Positions 23,022 through 45,656 of a stretch of 64,000 nucleotides of DNA are shown here, one piece after another. Origin of the DNA: Pogona vitticeps. Taxonomy: Eukaryota; Chordata; Lepidosauria; Squamata; Agamidae. The notes beneath the pieces were generated by a model. That model was not told the origin of the DNA and did no database searches. It worked only from the letters and a program-made list of their open reading frames with translations. The position numbers were made by a program, and so were the translations under genes. How positions within the stretch are numbered: the stretch's first letter is position 1; the number at the start of each line of letters is the position of its first letter. The stretch spans positions 5,900,501 to 5,964,500 of the forward strand of contig NC_135791.1 of assembly GCF_051106095.1 (NCBI RefSeq). The letters are read 5' to 3'.

Positions 23022-23062
<41 letters not shown>
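23022..23062. repeat. CT run in the RCAN3 CpG island
   Basis: About 20 CT units just downstream of the probable first-exon donor. Confidence 0.9.
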
Positions 23063-23065
<3 letters not shown>

Positions 23066-23550
23066 TGCGATCGAGCCTCCCTGGCTCGAGGCAGCCTACC
23101 TGACTCTGAAGGGCAGACGGCCAGTTGCTTCAGAGCCCTGCCGGAGGGGCATCGCGAGAGCATCGGTCCGGGCAAAAAGGGTTGGCAACCAGAGGCTGCC
23201 TGGGCTGGATCAGTCTCTGGGGCGGATCCATCCGACAGGGCTGGTTTTTTTGGGGGGGGGGGGGCACGGATGCATCCCAGCATCAGAAACCCCCTGTGGG
23301 CATCTTTCTCTCCTCTCTGCTCGTTCCTCCTCCTCATCATCATCATCATCACCCCTTGGAAGGGCATGGTGTCCTCCATCCATCCCTTTGTGAATTTCTC
23401 CTTTAGGACACCCCCCCCCCAAATACAGTAGTTCCTTGCTTACCTGGATGTGCTCTTGAGGTCTGTCTCTTTCTGCCCCCTCTGGAAACCTCACTGTTTC
23501 ATGGCAAAGGAGCCCCCCCCTCTGCTAAATGTCCCCCAATATATATGTAT

Positions 23551-23603
23551 GAATGTCCTTCAATGTATATATTGTATATATTATATATATATACTGTATA
23601 TAT

Positions 23604-23643
<40 letters not shown>

Positions 23644-23700
23644 GTGTATATATAGGTGTATATATACAACATATATGTATTGTATCATGTACAGTATATG
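23551..23700. repeat. Compound TA/GT microsatellite
   Basis: ATATAT-rich text on both sides of a GT run at 23606-23636. Confidence 0.85.
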
Positions 23701-24437
23701 ATTATTACTATGTTACCATCCAGTTATTGCCTTTATCCCAACAGATCAGGGCCCCTGGCTTTCCCCTTTTCTCTTTTGCCTTCCTAGCCATGGCGATGGG
23801 GCCTCCCTCTCTTTTATTTACTTAAAATATTCCCACCCCCACCTTTCTTTACCCAACACGACCCTTAATTGCCTCTCCTTTTGAAGGACCGGCCCCTCCC
23901 TTCTCTCCTTTCTTGTGTCTCAGAATGATGTCCGGTTCCCCTCGGTCGCCCTTCATCCGGAACCTCGTTTCCCTTCCTCCCTATTTTCACTGTAAGCATT
24001 TTCTCTTCTCCTTTTCCGCACGCCCTTTTAAAAATTTTGCTTATTCTTTCCGCACGCCCGAAAGCCACTTGTTGCTCTGCCTGTTGACAGAGGTCTGGGT
24101 GATTGCCAGATGCCCGCACCCCTGGGGTGTTTTTCCCCCGCGGCCTTCCATCGATGTTGCCATCTATCCTGCTTGTTTCTGTTTTTGCCCTTTGCTGAGC
24201 CGGTCGGTCTCCGATCCATTTTCTCATCCCAGCCTTTAGAAGCCTGCCATGTTTATCCTCGTCTCCCACCACCCTTCCTGTGACTTTTATCTACTGTGGC
24301 TTCCTCCTATTTCTCCTCCTTTTTGACTTAAAATGGTTGTTTGGGTCCCCCCCCCCGTCAGTTGCCCTTTCCACCCTCAATCCATATTGGCCCAATTTCA
24401 TTAAGCATATCAGAAAACGGATTTCTCCAAAGTTTCC

Positions 24438-24560
24438 ACCGGGTAGCCGTGTTACTCGGCTGCAGCAAAAGCAGCGAAGTCGAGCAGCGCCTTAAACCCG
24501 GATGGGTTAACTTGGCATAAGCCTTTACGGACTGCTGCCTGCCACACTTTATGCCAGATA
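24438..24560 (-). repeat. Repeat with CGGGTAGCCGTGTTA start (reverse)
   Basis: CCGGGTAGCCGTGTTACTCG, GCTGCAGCAAAAGCAGCGAA and GCATAAGCCTTTACGGACTG correspond to a widespread reptile repeat whose forward form ends in AGACTAACACGGCTACCC. Confidence 0.5.
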
Positions 24561-24974
24561 GAACTGGTTAGTCTTTAAAACACCATCATATTGGATTGGG
24601 ATTTTCCACTTCCATGAAAGAGCCAGGACAACTCTTAAACTGACCACCTCCTCTCCCCTTTCTTCCAATACTATCTTCAAAGTGTGCACTTCAACCAGCT
24701 ACAGTTCCCTCTGGCAACTGACTCAGATGTGTGACATACTGAAGTCAAATGGATAACTAAATAACTAAATAAATAAATATTTAAACTGCATTTCATAATA
24801 TCACCTCTCTGTGCATGCCTTCAAAATCATGATTAAGTTCCTGAATGCCCTTTTGAGGTTAAGTTTTGAATGTTTTCTTGCTTTTTAACTAGTGTTCAGT
24901 TGTATTTCAATTAGTGTCTAGTTTAATTTTGTTTTAAATGTTTAACTTAGGTTTTTGATTCTCTTCTTTTTAAT

Positions 24975-25052
24975 ATGGTGAGCCGCCTCGGTTCTCCTTA
25001 TCGGGAGAAAGGTGGATTTATAAATAAAAATAAACAAAACAAACAAATAAAT
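24975..25052 (+). mobile_element. LINE 3' tail
   Basis: GTGAGCCGCCTCGGTTCTCC, GGGAGAAAGGTGGATTTATA and an AAATAAACAA tail have the typical LINE ending in squamates. Confidence 0.5.
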
Positions 25053-25084
25053 ATGGAGGCACAATCCAAACCTGCCTGCATCAG

Positions 25085-25330
25085 GTCCAGGCAGAATGTG
25101 GTCCTCAAGATACTGTGATCCATCTCCGGCATTCTTCACCAGTGGCTATGCTGACTTCTTCTTCATCCATATCGGAAGGAGTCCACTGTGGAAGGATCAG
25201 CTAATAAGGGCGCTGTGGTTGCTCAGAGGACATCTAAATGTCCCCACATTCTTCAGGAAAGCTTCTTTTGTGCTGAACTACAGCTGATGAGATTTGCACT
25301 CCAGCAACATCTGGAAGACTGGGTTTTGCA
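25085..25330. mobile_element. hAT-like repeat, very worn
   Basis: CTTCACCAGTGGCTATGCTG and CACTCCAGCAACATCTGG resemble the same family as 4451-4566. Boundaries are uncertain. Confidence 0.3.
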
Positions 25331-26806
25331 CACTGTTGCTTTAAACCCAGCCTAGTTTCCCAGAAATCGGTGCTTCTGTCCCGTCCCCCCGCAAGCAGAA
25401 GATGCAGATGATTACTCCCTGCACATTGCAGGTTGTTCATATAGCAGGAAGCTGTGGTTTCCCGTTAAGTATGAATTGACATCTTGACAGATGTCAGATC
25501 AATCACAAGAGCTCACTTTTGGAGCACGTTGTTGACATTCAGATCATCTTATCCCTGGCACCTCAAGATAGGGCCGGAAAATCCTGCCGGATACGGTGGC
25601 GAACTGCTGGCAGGCATTATGGATCATACTAGGTGGCCAGGGACCTGCCTTCATGTGAGGTTACTCCCCAAGTGGTGGAGGTAATGATGTGAGTTTTGTG
25701 GAGAATAGGGTTGTCCATTATGGAAAAAGTGGCACACTTGGCCGATTCAGTCAGAATGTGTAATTTCCTTGCCAGTTAGCGTGGAGGTCAGCAAAAACCA
25801 AATATGTCACACACGTGCATAGGCGGATCAAGAACATGGTTTCATTTTCTGCGTGCCTCCTTGAAGATTCAGAAGGAAAGTGGAAATAACATCTAATATT
25901 TACCGTCAAAACATCTTGCATGGGCAGTTTGAATTACTGTATCTATTGCAGTGTTCAGGGTTTGAATAAATACTTAGCGCCATAGGAATGAAATGCTTTG
26001 GAGTTATTTTTTCCAATGTATACACCTTTGTAATTTAAATTGTGTAACCCACTGCAGTGGATTGCCACTAACGAACAAGGCACCAACTCAGTACAGAGGT
26101 GCATCTAGGAATATGACCAGCAAAGCTTCGTTAGCTAGTGGCACTTTGATGAGTTTGTTACACAATTTAATATACACATATAAAACACCAACACACATCT
26201 GGCTTCTATTTCTTCATTGTTCACCTTCAGCAGTGTTTAAACCTGTACTCTCGATGAAAATTAAGAGACGAGTGTTCAACAGCAGACTGTTGTGTATCTA
26301 CTCAGAAGTAAGCTTCCCTGTGTCATGTCGAAAAGTATAGATAGAATGGCAACCTAAATCTCTAAACCTCCTCCCTTACAAATTCTTTGCATTTTTCCTT
26401 CCTCTGCTGCCTTTAAATAAAAATTCTTTTCATTGTTTTTAACCAATAAAAAATGCAAATAGAAGTTTGCTTGGCAAGATATTGCTTTAGCTCAAAGCAA
26501 TTTTCCTATTCTGTTCTTGATGGAACAGCAGATTGAGTTCTGTAAACAGGAATGTTTGTTTTTTCTTTCCTTTTATTTTTCTTTTGAAGGTCTGCTCCAG
26601 TACATCACATGGTATAATATCTCACTAGGTTATGTATAATTCAGGTGTTTAATCTTGACTGGGGGAGTGGAGAAGCTTTGCCTTTCTCTAGAATCCGAAT
26701 TTAGCTTTTTCTTTGTTATTTCAATCATGACCTGGCACCATAGGCTTAATCAGAGGCTGAAGTTACTTATCAGTTGAATTTAAAACTAAAGAGTAGAATT
26801 TACTTA

Positions 26807-27237
26807 CAGTGGTGCCTCGCTTAAAGATGATAATCTGTTCCAGGAAAATCTTCGTTAAGCAAAAACATTGTAAAACGAAATTAAAAACCCCATTGAAACA
26901 CATTGAAACCCATTCAGTGCATTCCAATGGGATAAAAACTCACCGTCCAGCGAAGATCCTCCATACGGCGGCCATTTTCGCTGCCTGTGTAGAGAGGAAT
27001 CCATCCCTAAACAGCGGGGAGCCATTTTAAGCACCCGGTGGCCATTTTGAAACCCCGACGATCAGCTGTTTTTGATAATCGTAAAGCAAAAATCGGTTCG
27101 CAAAGCAGGGAACGATCATCACTAAGCGAAATTCCCCCATTTAGACCATCTTTTGCGATCGCAATTGCGATCACAAAAAGATAGTTGTAAAGTGGATTTG
27201 TCATAATGCGGGGCAATCGTTAAGCAAAGCACCACTG
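26807..27237. mobile_element. MITE, CGCTTAAC subfamily, in RCAN3 intron 1
   Basis: Starts CAGTGGTGCCTCGCTTAAAG and ends AAGCAAAGCACCACTG, with TA flanks. It contains GGCGGCCATTTTC and GGTGGCCATTTTG. Confidence 0.85.
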
Positions 27238-27690
27238 TACTGTCTTGCCCTATAATCATCAAAAACTTTTAGACATGCTTAGAGTTCACAGCTTTTGTTA
27301 TTAGAACTTGATTGTTAGTGACATTTAGATAATAAGGTGTACAGTATTTCATATGATGGAGACCAACGGTTACATCTGATTGAGTTATCCAAGCACAGCA
27401 TGAGAGCTGAGGGACAGGTTGGGATCTACTGATACGATATCTCCAAACATTATGAAGTAGATTACTGAGATTTCTGAATTCCCCTTGTCTAACAAACGTT
27501 TCCTCCATCTCTCAACTAGATTTAGAAGAGAATTGAGGTTAAGTAGATCAGAACAACTGACTTTTTCTATGAAAAGATTCTGAACTTGATTCTGATGCTC
27601 TTCAAACATTTCTGGGCCAAGCATGGGGTCAGAACAACTTACTCCTTAATTCTCAGGGCGTGAGAAATGATCTTACCCAGCCTTGGTTAG

Positions 27691-27830
27691 TATAATAATC
27701 TAATAATAATAATCTTAGAACTGCAGAGCTGGAAGGGACCCCCAAGGATCATCAAGTCCAGCCCCGATCAAGGAGACCTAGTTGGGGAATCGAACTCCCA
27801 ACTCTGCAGCTCTGCAGCCAGATGCCATCC
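27691..27830 (-). mobile_element. tRNA-SINE, reverse, with TAA tail
   Basis: TAATAATAATAATCTTAGAA starts the reversed tail, then GAGCTGGAAGGGACCCC and GGGGAATCGAACTCCCAAC (reversed B box). It stops shortly before the MITE at 27867. Confidence 0.7.
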
Positions 27831-27866
27831 AGTGGTTCTCTCTGAACTCCAGTGAAATACAAAGTA

Positions 27867-28259
27867 CAGTGGCGCCCCACATAGGATTAACGTCGCTATC
27901 CGGATTCGTTGCTATGCGGGGGGGGGAACCCATAGGAACGCATTAAACTCCGTTTAATGCGTTCCTATTGGGGAAAAACTCACCGGTAAGCGAAGATTCC
28001 CCCATCCGGCCGCCATTTTCGCTGCCCGGTAGGCGAGGGCAGGACGCAAAAACGCTGCGGGCGGCCATTTTCTGTGCCCGGCGGCCATTTTGGAACAGCT
28101 GATCAGCTGTTTTCTAAATATCGCAATGCTTACCGATCATCGCAATGCGATGTTTAGCCTATCTAAACATTGCAATGCGATCGCATTAGTGATTGCAAAA
28201 AACGCGTTGCTATGCGGATTTTTCTTTAAACGTTGCGCACGTTAAGCGAGGCACCACTG
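27867..28259. mobile_element. MITE, GCATAG-type subfamily, in RCAN3 intron 1
   Basis: Starts CAGTGGCGCCCCACATAGG and ends GTTAAGCGAGGCACCACTG, with TA flanks. It carries three GGC(C/G)GCCATTTT motifs around 28010-28095. It lies directly after a reverse SINE. Confidence 0.85.
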
Positions 28260-29576
28260 TAGACCTTACCAGCTTCAGATCTGTCGACTCCTGCATCAAG
28301 ATATACAAATATAATTTCGACAGGGTCTGTCTTAACTTTTAAAATGTAATGACTGAAAAAATGTCTGTCGTAGGAAGGAAAATAAAAGGTTCTAGTTTGT
28401 TCGCTTGTTTTGATTGGAAAAATTTTTTGAAAACATGAATCATTCCGAAATCCTTCAGTAGCTATTTAATATTTTGATTTTTGTTTATTTTGTTGAGATA
28501 AGTTTCAGAACTCTCCTCAAAACAAGGCCATTAATTAGCAGTTCTTTGTTCCGAAAATAATGGGGGGAGTCTATAAATGCATAAAATTCCTGCTCTTAGA
28601 GATCACTCGTTTTCTTCAGGCATAAGAACAAAGAGCTAATTATATCCTAATACTGTATAGGTCCCCGTTCGCTTGAAGAACCTTTCGGTGGCCCGACGGT
28701 TGTTATCTGTTTGTAAGTGGAAAAACTGAAGCAGAGGGTCATTGGAGGTGACTGAGGTCAACTCAGTTCAACAATCCAGAAAGCTGGAAGGGAGTGTTCT
28801 GTACTGAAGCTGTAAAATCTCCTTTTTGGAGGATGAAACAAGGCCTTCTGCTGCATTGTCGATTTCGTAGCAGATCAGCGTTTTCCTCTGCGTAAAGTTA
28901 AGCTCAATATATTACTTTGCAACATTGGCACTCCTTATTTGTGAAGGAGAGACGGGTAACAGAAAGGAGGAAACTCTGCTTCTTAATCGTAGCCATCATC
29001 ATGTAAACAGAATGTTTTATTTCTGTGTGTTTCTTTCCAGTTCCCCTCGTTTTAAAGAATATGTAATGCAGTGTGGGGGACTTCTTCAGCTCTGCTAACC
29101 CCCCCCCTCAAGTCAACAACGTTGTTATTTTAATCATGCCCGTGTACACTGTAGACTTAATCAGAATATGAAGTTACTTATCCATTGAATTTAAAACTAA
29201 AGAGTAAAATTACTTATTATCTTGCCCCATGAACAGCTTCTGGACATCCTTAGAGTGCGCAGCTTTTGTTATTAGAACTGGATAGTTACCCCGATCTTTC
29301 CCCCACACACTTACTTTGTGTCTGGAGAGAATAAGCTTAATTTGGAGTAATTACTATAACTCTACTAGGTCTTTTGACTCTTGAATGCCTTGTGGAAACT
29401 TAACATTTCCCTCCTAGAGGTATCACAGACTCTTTCTCCCTCAGCCATCCTCCTTGCAAGGAGATGGCTGAGATTTTTCTTCTGAGTTGTCTTTAGATTC
29501 ATTGCCCGATTGTTAAAATCCTATTACATAGGAGATAAGTGCCATGGTTTGCTAGGCAGCTGCTAGCACATTCGGA

Positions 29577-29640
29577 GGGGGCTGGATAGCTCAGTGGTTT
29601 AGGACGCTGGCTGCAGAGGTTGGGAGAGTTGAATTCCCCA
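29577..29640 (+). mobile_element. tRNA-SINE head fragment
   Basis: GGCTGGATAGCTCAGTGGTT and GAGGTTGGGAGAGTTGAATT are the A- and B-box parts; the body is missing. Confidence 0.55.
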
Positions 29641-30143
29641 AATTTAAAATTAGCGCACAGCGAGTTCCAGGCTTAGCATGTGGTTTTGCTTAGTATTCCA
29701 AGTGTTGTTTCCAGCCATCAAGGTTTTAAAGGTTCTGTTCTGGTTCTGCCAATCCTGGAGCGGGCAAAGGGCAAAGAGTTTTTATCGTGGTGGACTCCGG
29801 TTCTGCGAACCTCTAGTTTCTGGAAGAGATCATCATTGTTATACAGTAGTTGATGTCTTTTTCGAGAAAAAGAAATGTTCTGGTTAAAAATCAAGATGTG
29901 TAGGGGATTAGCAGAGCAATCCTAAAACATGCTAAGAGTAGGGGGGAAATCCATGGTGGAGTTACTTACTACAGCTTTTCGTGCTGTGTCAGTCTTGCAT
30001 TAGCCAGGCCAAGAGAAGTAAGGTGGCTTTTTCTCTCTTCTCTGTTTGGCATGATACAAATGTTTTTGTCTTGGGTCTCGTCCTCAGTTGACTTGCCTTG
30101 TAGGAAACAGAAGGTCTTTGGCTTCTTCAAATCTATGTCTTTA

Positions 30144-30394
30144 CAGGCATACATCTGTTTACAAACGCCTCGGTTAACGTAATTTTCGGTTTACGAATGG
30201 AAATCCATTGAAAATAATGCCTTGGCTTATGAAATTTTTTTTTAGTATGAAGAAAGTTTCCTCAGGATGCATCGTGTCTAGAGGTTTATAGCACTGCCCC
30301 CATTCTTGTGGCAATCTGCTTTCCGATTTATGAATTTTTCGCTTTACGTAATGTCCCGTAAAAGGCATTAATTTCGTAAACCGAGGTACTGCTG
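30144..30394. mobile_element. Tigger-like element with CCTCGGTTAACG motifs
   Basis: Starts CAGGCATACATCTGTTTAC and ends TAAACCGAGGTACTGCTG, with TA flanks. Inner CGGTTTACGAATGG copies match 44302-44560. The CAGGCATAC start resembles known Tigger termini. Confidence 0.7.
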
Positions 30395-30395
30395 T

Positions 30396-31330
30396 ATTTA
30401 TTTATTTGATTTATATACCTGCCGACTTAGTGAAAACTCTACGACGTCTACATTGGCTTGGGCATCTTGTGAGAATGGCTGATGGTTGGATTCCAAAAGA
30501 TCTCCTGTATGGAGAATTAGTGCAGGGAAAGCGTCCCAGAGGGAGACCACAGCTGCGATACAAGGAGATCTGCAAGAGGGATCTGAAGGCCTTGGGAATG
30601 GACCTCAACAGATGGGAAACCTTGACCTTCAAGCGCTCAGCCTGGAGGCAGGCATTGCATCACGGCCTCTCCCAATTTGAAGAGACCCTTGTCCAGCAGG
30701 CCGAGGCAAAGAGGCAGTCCCGAAACCAGCAAAACCAGGGAGCTTGACAGGGGTAGATTGCATTTGTCTTCAGTGTGGAAGGGACGGTCACTCCCGCGTT
30801 GGCCTTCTCAGCCACACTAGAAGTTGTTCCATGACCTCTGTTCAGAGCACGTTCCCATAGTCTCTCGTGACTGAAGGATGCCTAATCCTAGTGAAAACTC
30901 ACTTTTCTGGGTGGTGAACGTGAAAGAGGCTAAAGCTATAGCAGCAGCATCACCCCGCAACAACAGGAAAAGTAACAAAATTATATACAGAGCAACAGCA
31001 CAACAAAATCGTATGGTGGCATCAAATAAAGCTCCAGAATAAAAATGGTAAATTCCTATCTCAATGGTAGTCTATTTTTAAAGGCCTCTGTATAAAGTTA
31101 TGCCCGGATGATATTTTTTTGAAAGAAGGGAGAAATGATACCTGGGGTGCATCTAGTGGAGGGGCATTCCACAGGGATGGGGGCCACCACCAAAAAGGCT
31201 TTATTTCTAGTTGACGTTCTTCTGGCCTCTCTTGATGTGGTCACTGTAAGAAGGAAGGCCTGGGAAGAACAGGCAGTAGTTCTATGCGAGAAAGGAGAAG
31301 CAACTCTGAATAGGTTTCAGCACTAGAAGA
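30396..31330 (-). mobile_element. Old LINE 3' region interrupted by another LINE
   Basis: ATTTATTTGATTTATATACC (30400-30420) continues after the insert with CACTTTTCTGGGTGGTGAAC, and 31140-31290 has GTGGAGGGGCATTCCACAGG with CACCAAAAAGGC as in other LINE 3' regions. Its outer limits are approximate. Confidence 0.45.
30440..30888 (+). mobile_element. 5'-truncated LINE insertion with 12-bp target duplication
   Basis: It encodes a polymerase C-terminus (LHWLGHLVRMADGWIPKDLL, GKRPRGRPQLRYKEICKRDL) up to a TGA at 30745. In another frame just after comes a zinc-knuckle-like CLQCGRDGHSRVGLLSHTRS, so it is out of frame and followed by TAG. The end is GTCTCTCGTGACTGAAGGAT. TAGTGAAAACTC at 30428-30439 and 30889-30900 is the target duplication. 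Confidence 0.75.
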
Positions 31331-31444
31331 AGGGTGTTTTAGTGGCAGGCTTCATTTTCCATGTTCACACCTCCCTTGGGAATAAACCTCCAGGGACCAC
31401 GGCTTAGCACCTTCACTGTGATTGCGCCTAGGTTTGGTCATGTA

Positions 31445-31855
31445 CAGTGGTGCCTCGCTTAACGAGGATAATCGGTTCCAGCGAAATCGCTGGCAAAATC
31501 CTTGTTAAGCGAAATAAAAATCCCTTTGAAACGCATTGAAAACCCGTTCAGTGCGTTCCAATGGGCTGAATAACTCACTGTCCAGTGAAGATCCTCCATA
31601 GGGGTGGCCATTTTCAGTGCCTGTAAAGCGAGGAATCCGTCAAAAAACACAGCAGGGAGCCACAGTGGGCGGCCATTTTGAAGCCACCGATCAGCTGTTT
31701 TAAAAACCGTCTAGTGAAAAATCGGTTCCCGAAGCAGGGAACCAATCGTCGGGAAGCGAATTTTGCCTATTAAAACATCATTTTGCAATCACAAAACAGT
31801 CATCCTATAGCGGTTTCGTCATTTAACGAGGTAATTGTTAAGCAAGGCACCACTG
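31445..31855. mobile_element. MITE, CGCTTAAC subfamily, in RCAN3 intron 1
   Basis: Termini CAGTGGTGCCTCGCTTAACG and AAGCAAGGCACCACTG with TA flanks; 411 bp. Confidence 0.85.
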
Positions 31856-31954
31856 TATTTTTTTAAACTCTATTCTGCATTTATCTTTTTATATATGACT
31901 GAAAAACATCAGGAGGCACTCATTTATTTCAGCCACTCATGACCCTTGCTTTGA

Positions 31955-32100
31955 TTATCGTAGCTCAGTGGTTGAGGTGTCTAGCTGCAGACCCAGAGGT
32001 TGGGAGTTTGATTCCCCCCTTCTGCCTTCCCTGAGGGGCTGGACTTGATGATCCGTGGGGTCCCTTCTAGCCCAGCAGCTCTAAAACGGCGATGATGATC
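31955..32100 (+). mobile_element. tRNA-SINE, + orientation
   Basis: TAGCTCAGTGGTTGAGGTGT, AGGTTGGGAGTTTGATTCC and the tail GGACTTGATGATCCGTGGGG with TCCCTTCTAGC are in the usual order. A GATGATGATC tail ends it. Confidence 0.7.
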
Positions 32101-32230
32101 CTCACCATGAAAAAAAGGAGTACAATTTGAAGCTTCTTCCAGGAATTCCGTAACGGAGGACCCCCCCCCCTCACCTGTCAGTGGAGAATGACTTAGAATA
32201 AAATTTTCACAGCGATCTTTTTAAATCTAC

Positions 32231-32290
32231 CGTCTTAGAACGGCAGAGCGGGAAGGGACCCTACCAGTCTTTTGAGTCCGGTCCCTGTCG
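32231..32290 (-). mobile_element. tRNA-SINE tail fragment
   Basis: CTTAGAACGGCAGAGCGGGA and GGACCCTACCAGTC match the reversed SINE tail. It lies about 330 bases before the RCAN3 acceptor at 32617. Confidence 0.45.
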
Positions 32291-32674
32291 GGTGGGGAGG
32301 CAGAATCAAGCCCCAGCTTTTCTTGAACATTATGAGCTAAATTCATTGTTCCACGGGTCGCTTTCTGCTCATGAAGATTTTTCTTCCTCCCTCTGGCCCT
32401 CCAATGTGCTCTGGAAGCCTTCAGAGTCGTCTAACAAAAATGAACAGAAGGATGAGGGGGTTGGTGAGGGGAATATAATTCAGCCGTTGTGTTTTTCCCC
32501 CTTTGCTAGGAGATCATGGAATACAATCCTAATGACGATTATTAAGACTCTGTACGAAGACCGTCGTTCTGATCCGGTGCTTTGCTCTTCTCTTTTTGTT
32601 TCCCTCCGCCTCCCTAGGAAGGATCCGGCCACAGACTTGGGATACGAAGAGAGGGAAACGGCTTGGAGTGGGCC

Positions 32675-43673
<10,999 letters not shown>

Positions 43674-44301
43674 GCTGAAGCTGTCTCTTAACAGCCGCGG
43701 AAGGCGGTCCGGTTTGCCTTGCAGTGTTTATACATCCTGGCGAGAGACTTCTCTTGTAGCCGTCTGGAGAAGATTTTAGATGCCAACGTTTTGAAGAGCA
43801 CTTTAATTTTTAAGGTTAACTTGCAAGATGTAGCAAATCCACAAGAGTTTTTAAAGTCCTAGTCTACTAGGAGAGTGCCATTTCTGGGGTGTGTGTTACT
43901 CTTTTCTCGGTGTTCAGAAGGCCGAAAGGAACTGCTGCTGTCGCTCTAGGATTGCCACCTGGTTTTTTGTATGTGAGTCTCATGTATATTTTTTTGTGCG
44001 CTGGTGTATAACATGATCTGATTAACGGTGTTCTGAGTACTGTATTGATGAATTCTAAGTGTAATGTACAAGGCACATTATTCTCCGTAGAAGAATCTCA
44101 AACTGGTTTGTTTTGGGGGGGATGGGTAGAACCAGATTTCCCAACAGGTATATATTTCGTGGCTTTTGTTCCCCCTTAGAAATGCCGTAGTTGTGTGTGT
44201 TGAATTTCAGAGTACTTTTGTGAATTGACGTGAAGCAAACACAAAATGGGAACTGCAACAAGGTGTCTTTTTGGCTCGGTGTATTTACGAAAACTGAAAT
44301 A

Positions 44302-44560
44302 CAGCCGTACCTCGGTTTGCGAACACCTTGGTTAACGTATTTTTTCGGTTTACGAACAGAAATCCATTGAAAATAATGCCTCCTCGGTTTACGATTTTTT
44401 TTTTTTTGCAGTACGAAGCAAGTTCCCCCAGGATGCATTGTGCCTGGAGGTTTATAGCGCCACCCTGATTCCTATGGCAAATTGCATTTCGGTTTATGAA
44501 TTTTTTGCATTACGCAACGTCCCGGAGAACGCATTACATTCGTAAATCGAAGTCCACCTG
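44302..44560. mobile_element. Tigger-like element with CGGTTTGCGAACACC start
   Basis: Starts CAGCCGTACCTCGGTTTGCG and ends AAATCGAAGTCCACCTG, with TA flanks. It is related to 30144-30394 through CGGTTTACGAACAGAAATCC and the CAGGATGCAT block. Confidence 0.75.
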
Positions 44561-44562
44561 TA

Positions 44563-44750
44563 CAGTAATGACCCTTGTATCCGCGGATTATAGCAAACGC
44601 TATTATAATAGCCAGTGCTATACATAGCGTGATCTCTGGCTCCCCCTAGCGAACCGTTCTGGTAAGTTCATCATTAGAAATTTATATTTTTGAGATATTT
44701 CTTTTAATATTTTTAATACTTTCAGGCCGCAGATAAGGGGGGTCCTACTG
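44563..44750. mobile_element. Tigger-like element abutting the previous one
   Basis: Starts CAGTAATGACCCTTGTATCC and ends AAGGGGGGTCCTACTG. The TA at 44561-44562 is shared with the element on its left. Contains the family block TCTGGCTCCCCCTAG. Confidence 0.75.
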
Positions 44751-45412
44751 TATGTACAGGAAGGCTGCAGATCATAGATTTACTCCTTCTTCGGCACTTG
44801 TTTCTTCGTTGTTCATCGCCTGTTTCTGTATCTTGCTGGGGCTGCCCCTTAGGCAGGATACTGTTTAGTGTGTGTTTAGCTGATACCTCTCACAAGCAGA
44901 AACTATGCACCCACAGGGAGGGTCCTGTATCTTTTCTGGTTCCTTGCAAAACATGGCTCCCCGTGTTTAACCAACCAGATCCTTCATCTTGTCTCTGGAA
45001 GGTGGTGTACATCGTGAAACGGAGTTACACATAAATGCAAACGTTCGTCATCACCCTTACAGCAGTGACAATTTAGATGTGTCCCCCATGTGTAAGTCCA
45101 GAAGAGTGCTTTAGATACCTATCTCTGCTCCCTCTGCCCTTCTTAACAACCCCAGCTGATCTGTATTTTGTCACGTCCAGGGCCTTGTGATCATTAATTT
45201 TTGCATAGTATTGTGGCTGACTTGTCACAGTCTTCCTTCTCGTCCTGTATCCTATGTGGTGTTCAATCGTTCCTCTCTCGAAATTCCCCAGCGTAGACTT
45301 AGGGTCTTAAGGAGAGCCAAGTTAGCAAGTCCCTGTGAGCTTCCGGTTGGAGCGCTTACTTATTGCCTGACCTTCCCTTGTTCTCATGCCATCAAACCTT
45401 CTATTCTTACTA

Positions 45413-45656
45413 CAGTAGGACCCCCCACCCCCCCGTATCCGCATGGGTTTGGTTCCGCAGATGCTGGAAAAACGAGGATTACACATCGAATGCTATTACA
45501 TAGCATGCTCTCTGGCTCCTTCTAGTGGCCAGTTCTGGCAACTTATCGTTAGAAATGCATATTTCTGGGATTTTTCCTTTTAATATTTTCAGTCTGTGGA
45601 TAAGCGAATCAGTGGATACTGATCCCGTAGTTATTTGGGGGGGGGGGGTCCTGCCG
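45413..45656. mobile_element. Tigger-like element, CAGTAGGACCC family
   Basis: Starts CAGTAGGACCCCCCACCC and ends GGGTCCTGCCG with TA flanks. CTCTGGCTCCTTCTAG and the GGATAAGCGAATCAGTGG end match the other copies. Confidence 0.75.

Larger units (their letters stand above)
22819..32617 (+). other. RCAN3 intron 1, 9.8 kb
   Basis: It holds a TA/GT compound microsatellite, LINE and SINE remnants, three MITEs of the main family (26807, 27867, 31445), a Tigger-like element (30144) and a LINE insertion with target-site duplication (30440-30888). The stretch 28270-29570 is free of recognised repeats and shows no coding exon. No alternative first coding exon was found. Confidence 0.65.

Noticed and set aside
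22285-23379. 364-codon open frame on the - strand across the RCAN3 CpG island
   Set aside because: Its product is Ser, Pro, Arg and Ala runs produced by GC-rich and dinucleotide repeats, with no domain. It overlaps frames of similar length in other registers, as expected for a CpG island.
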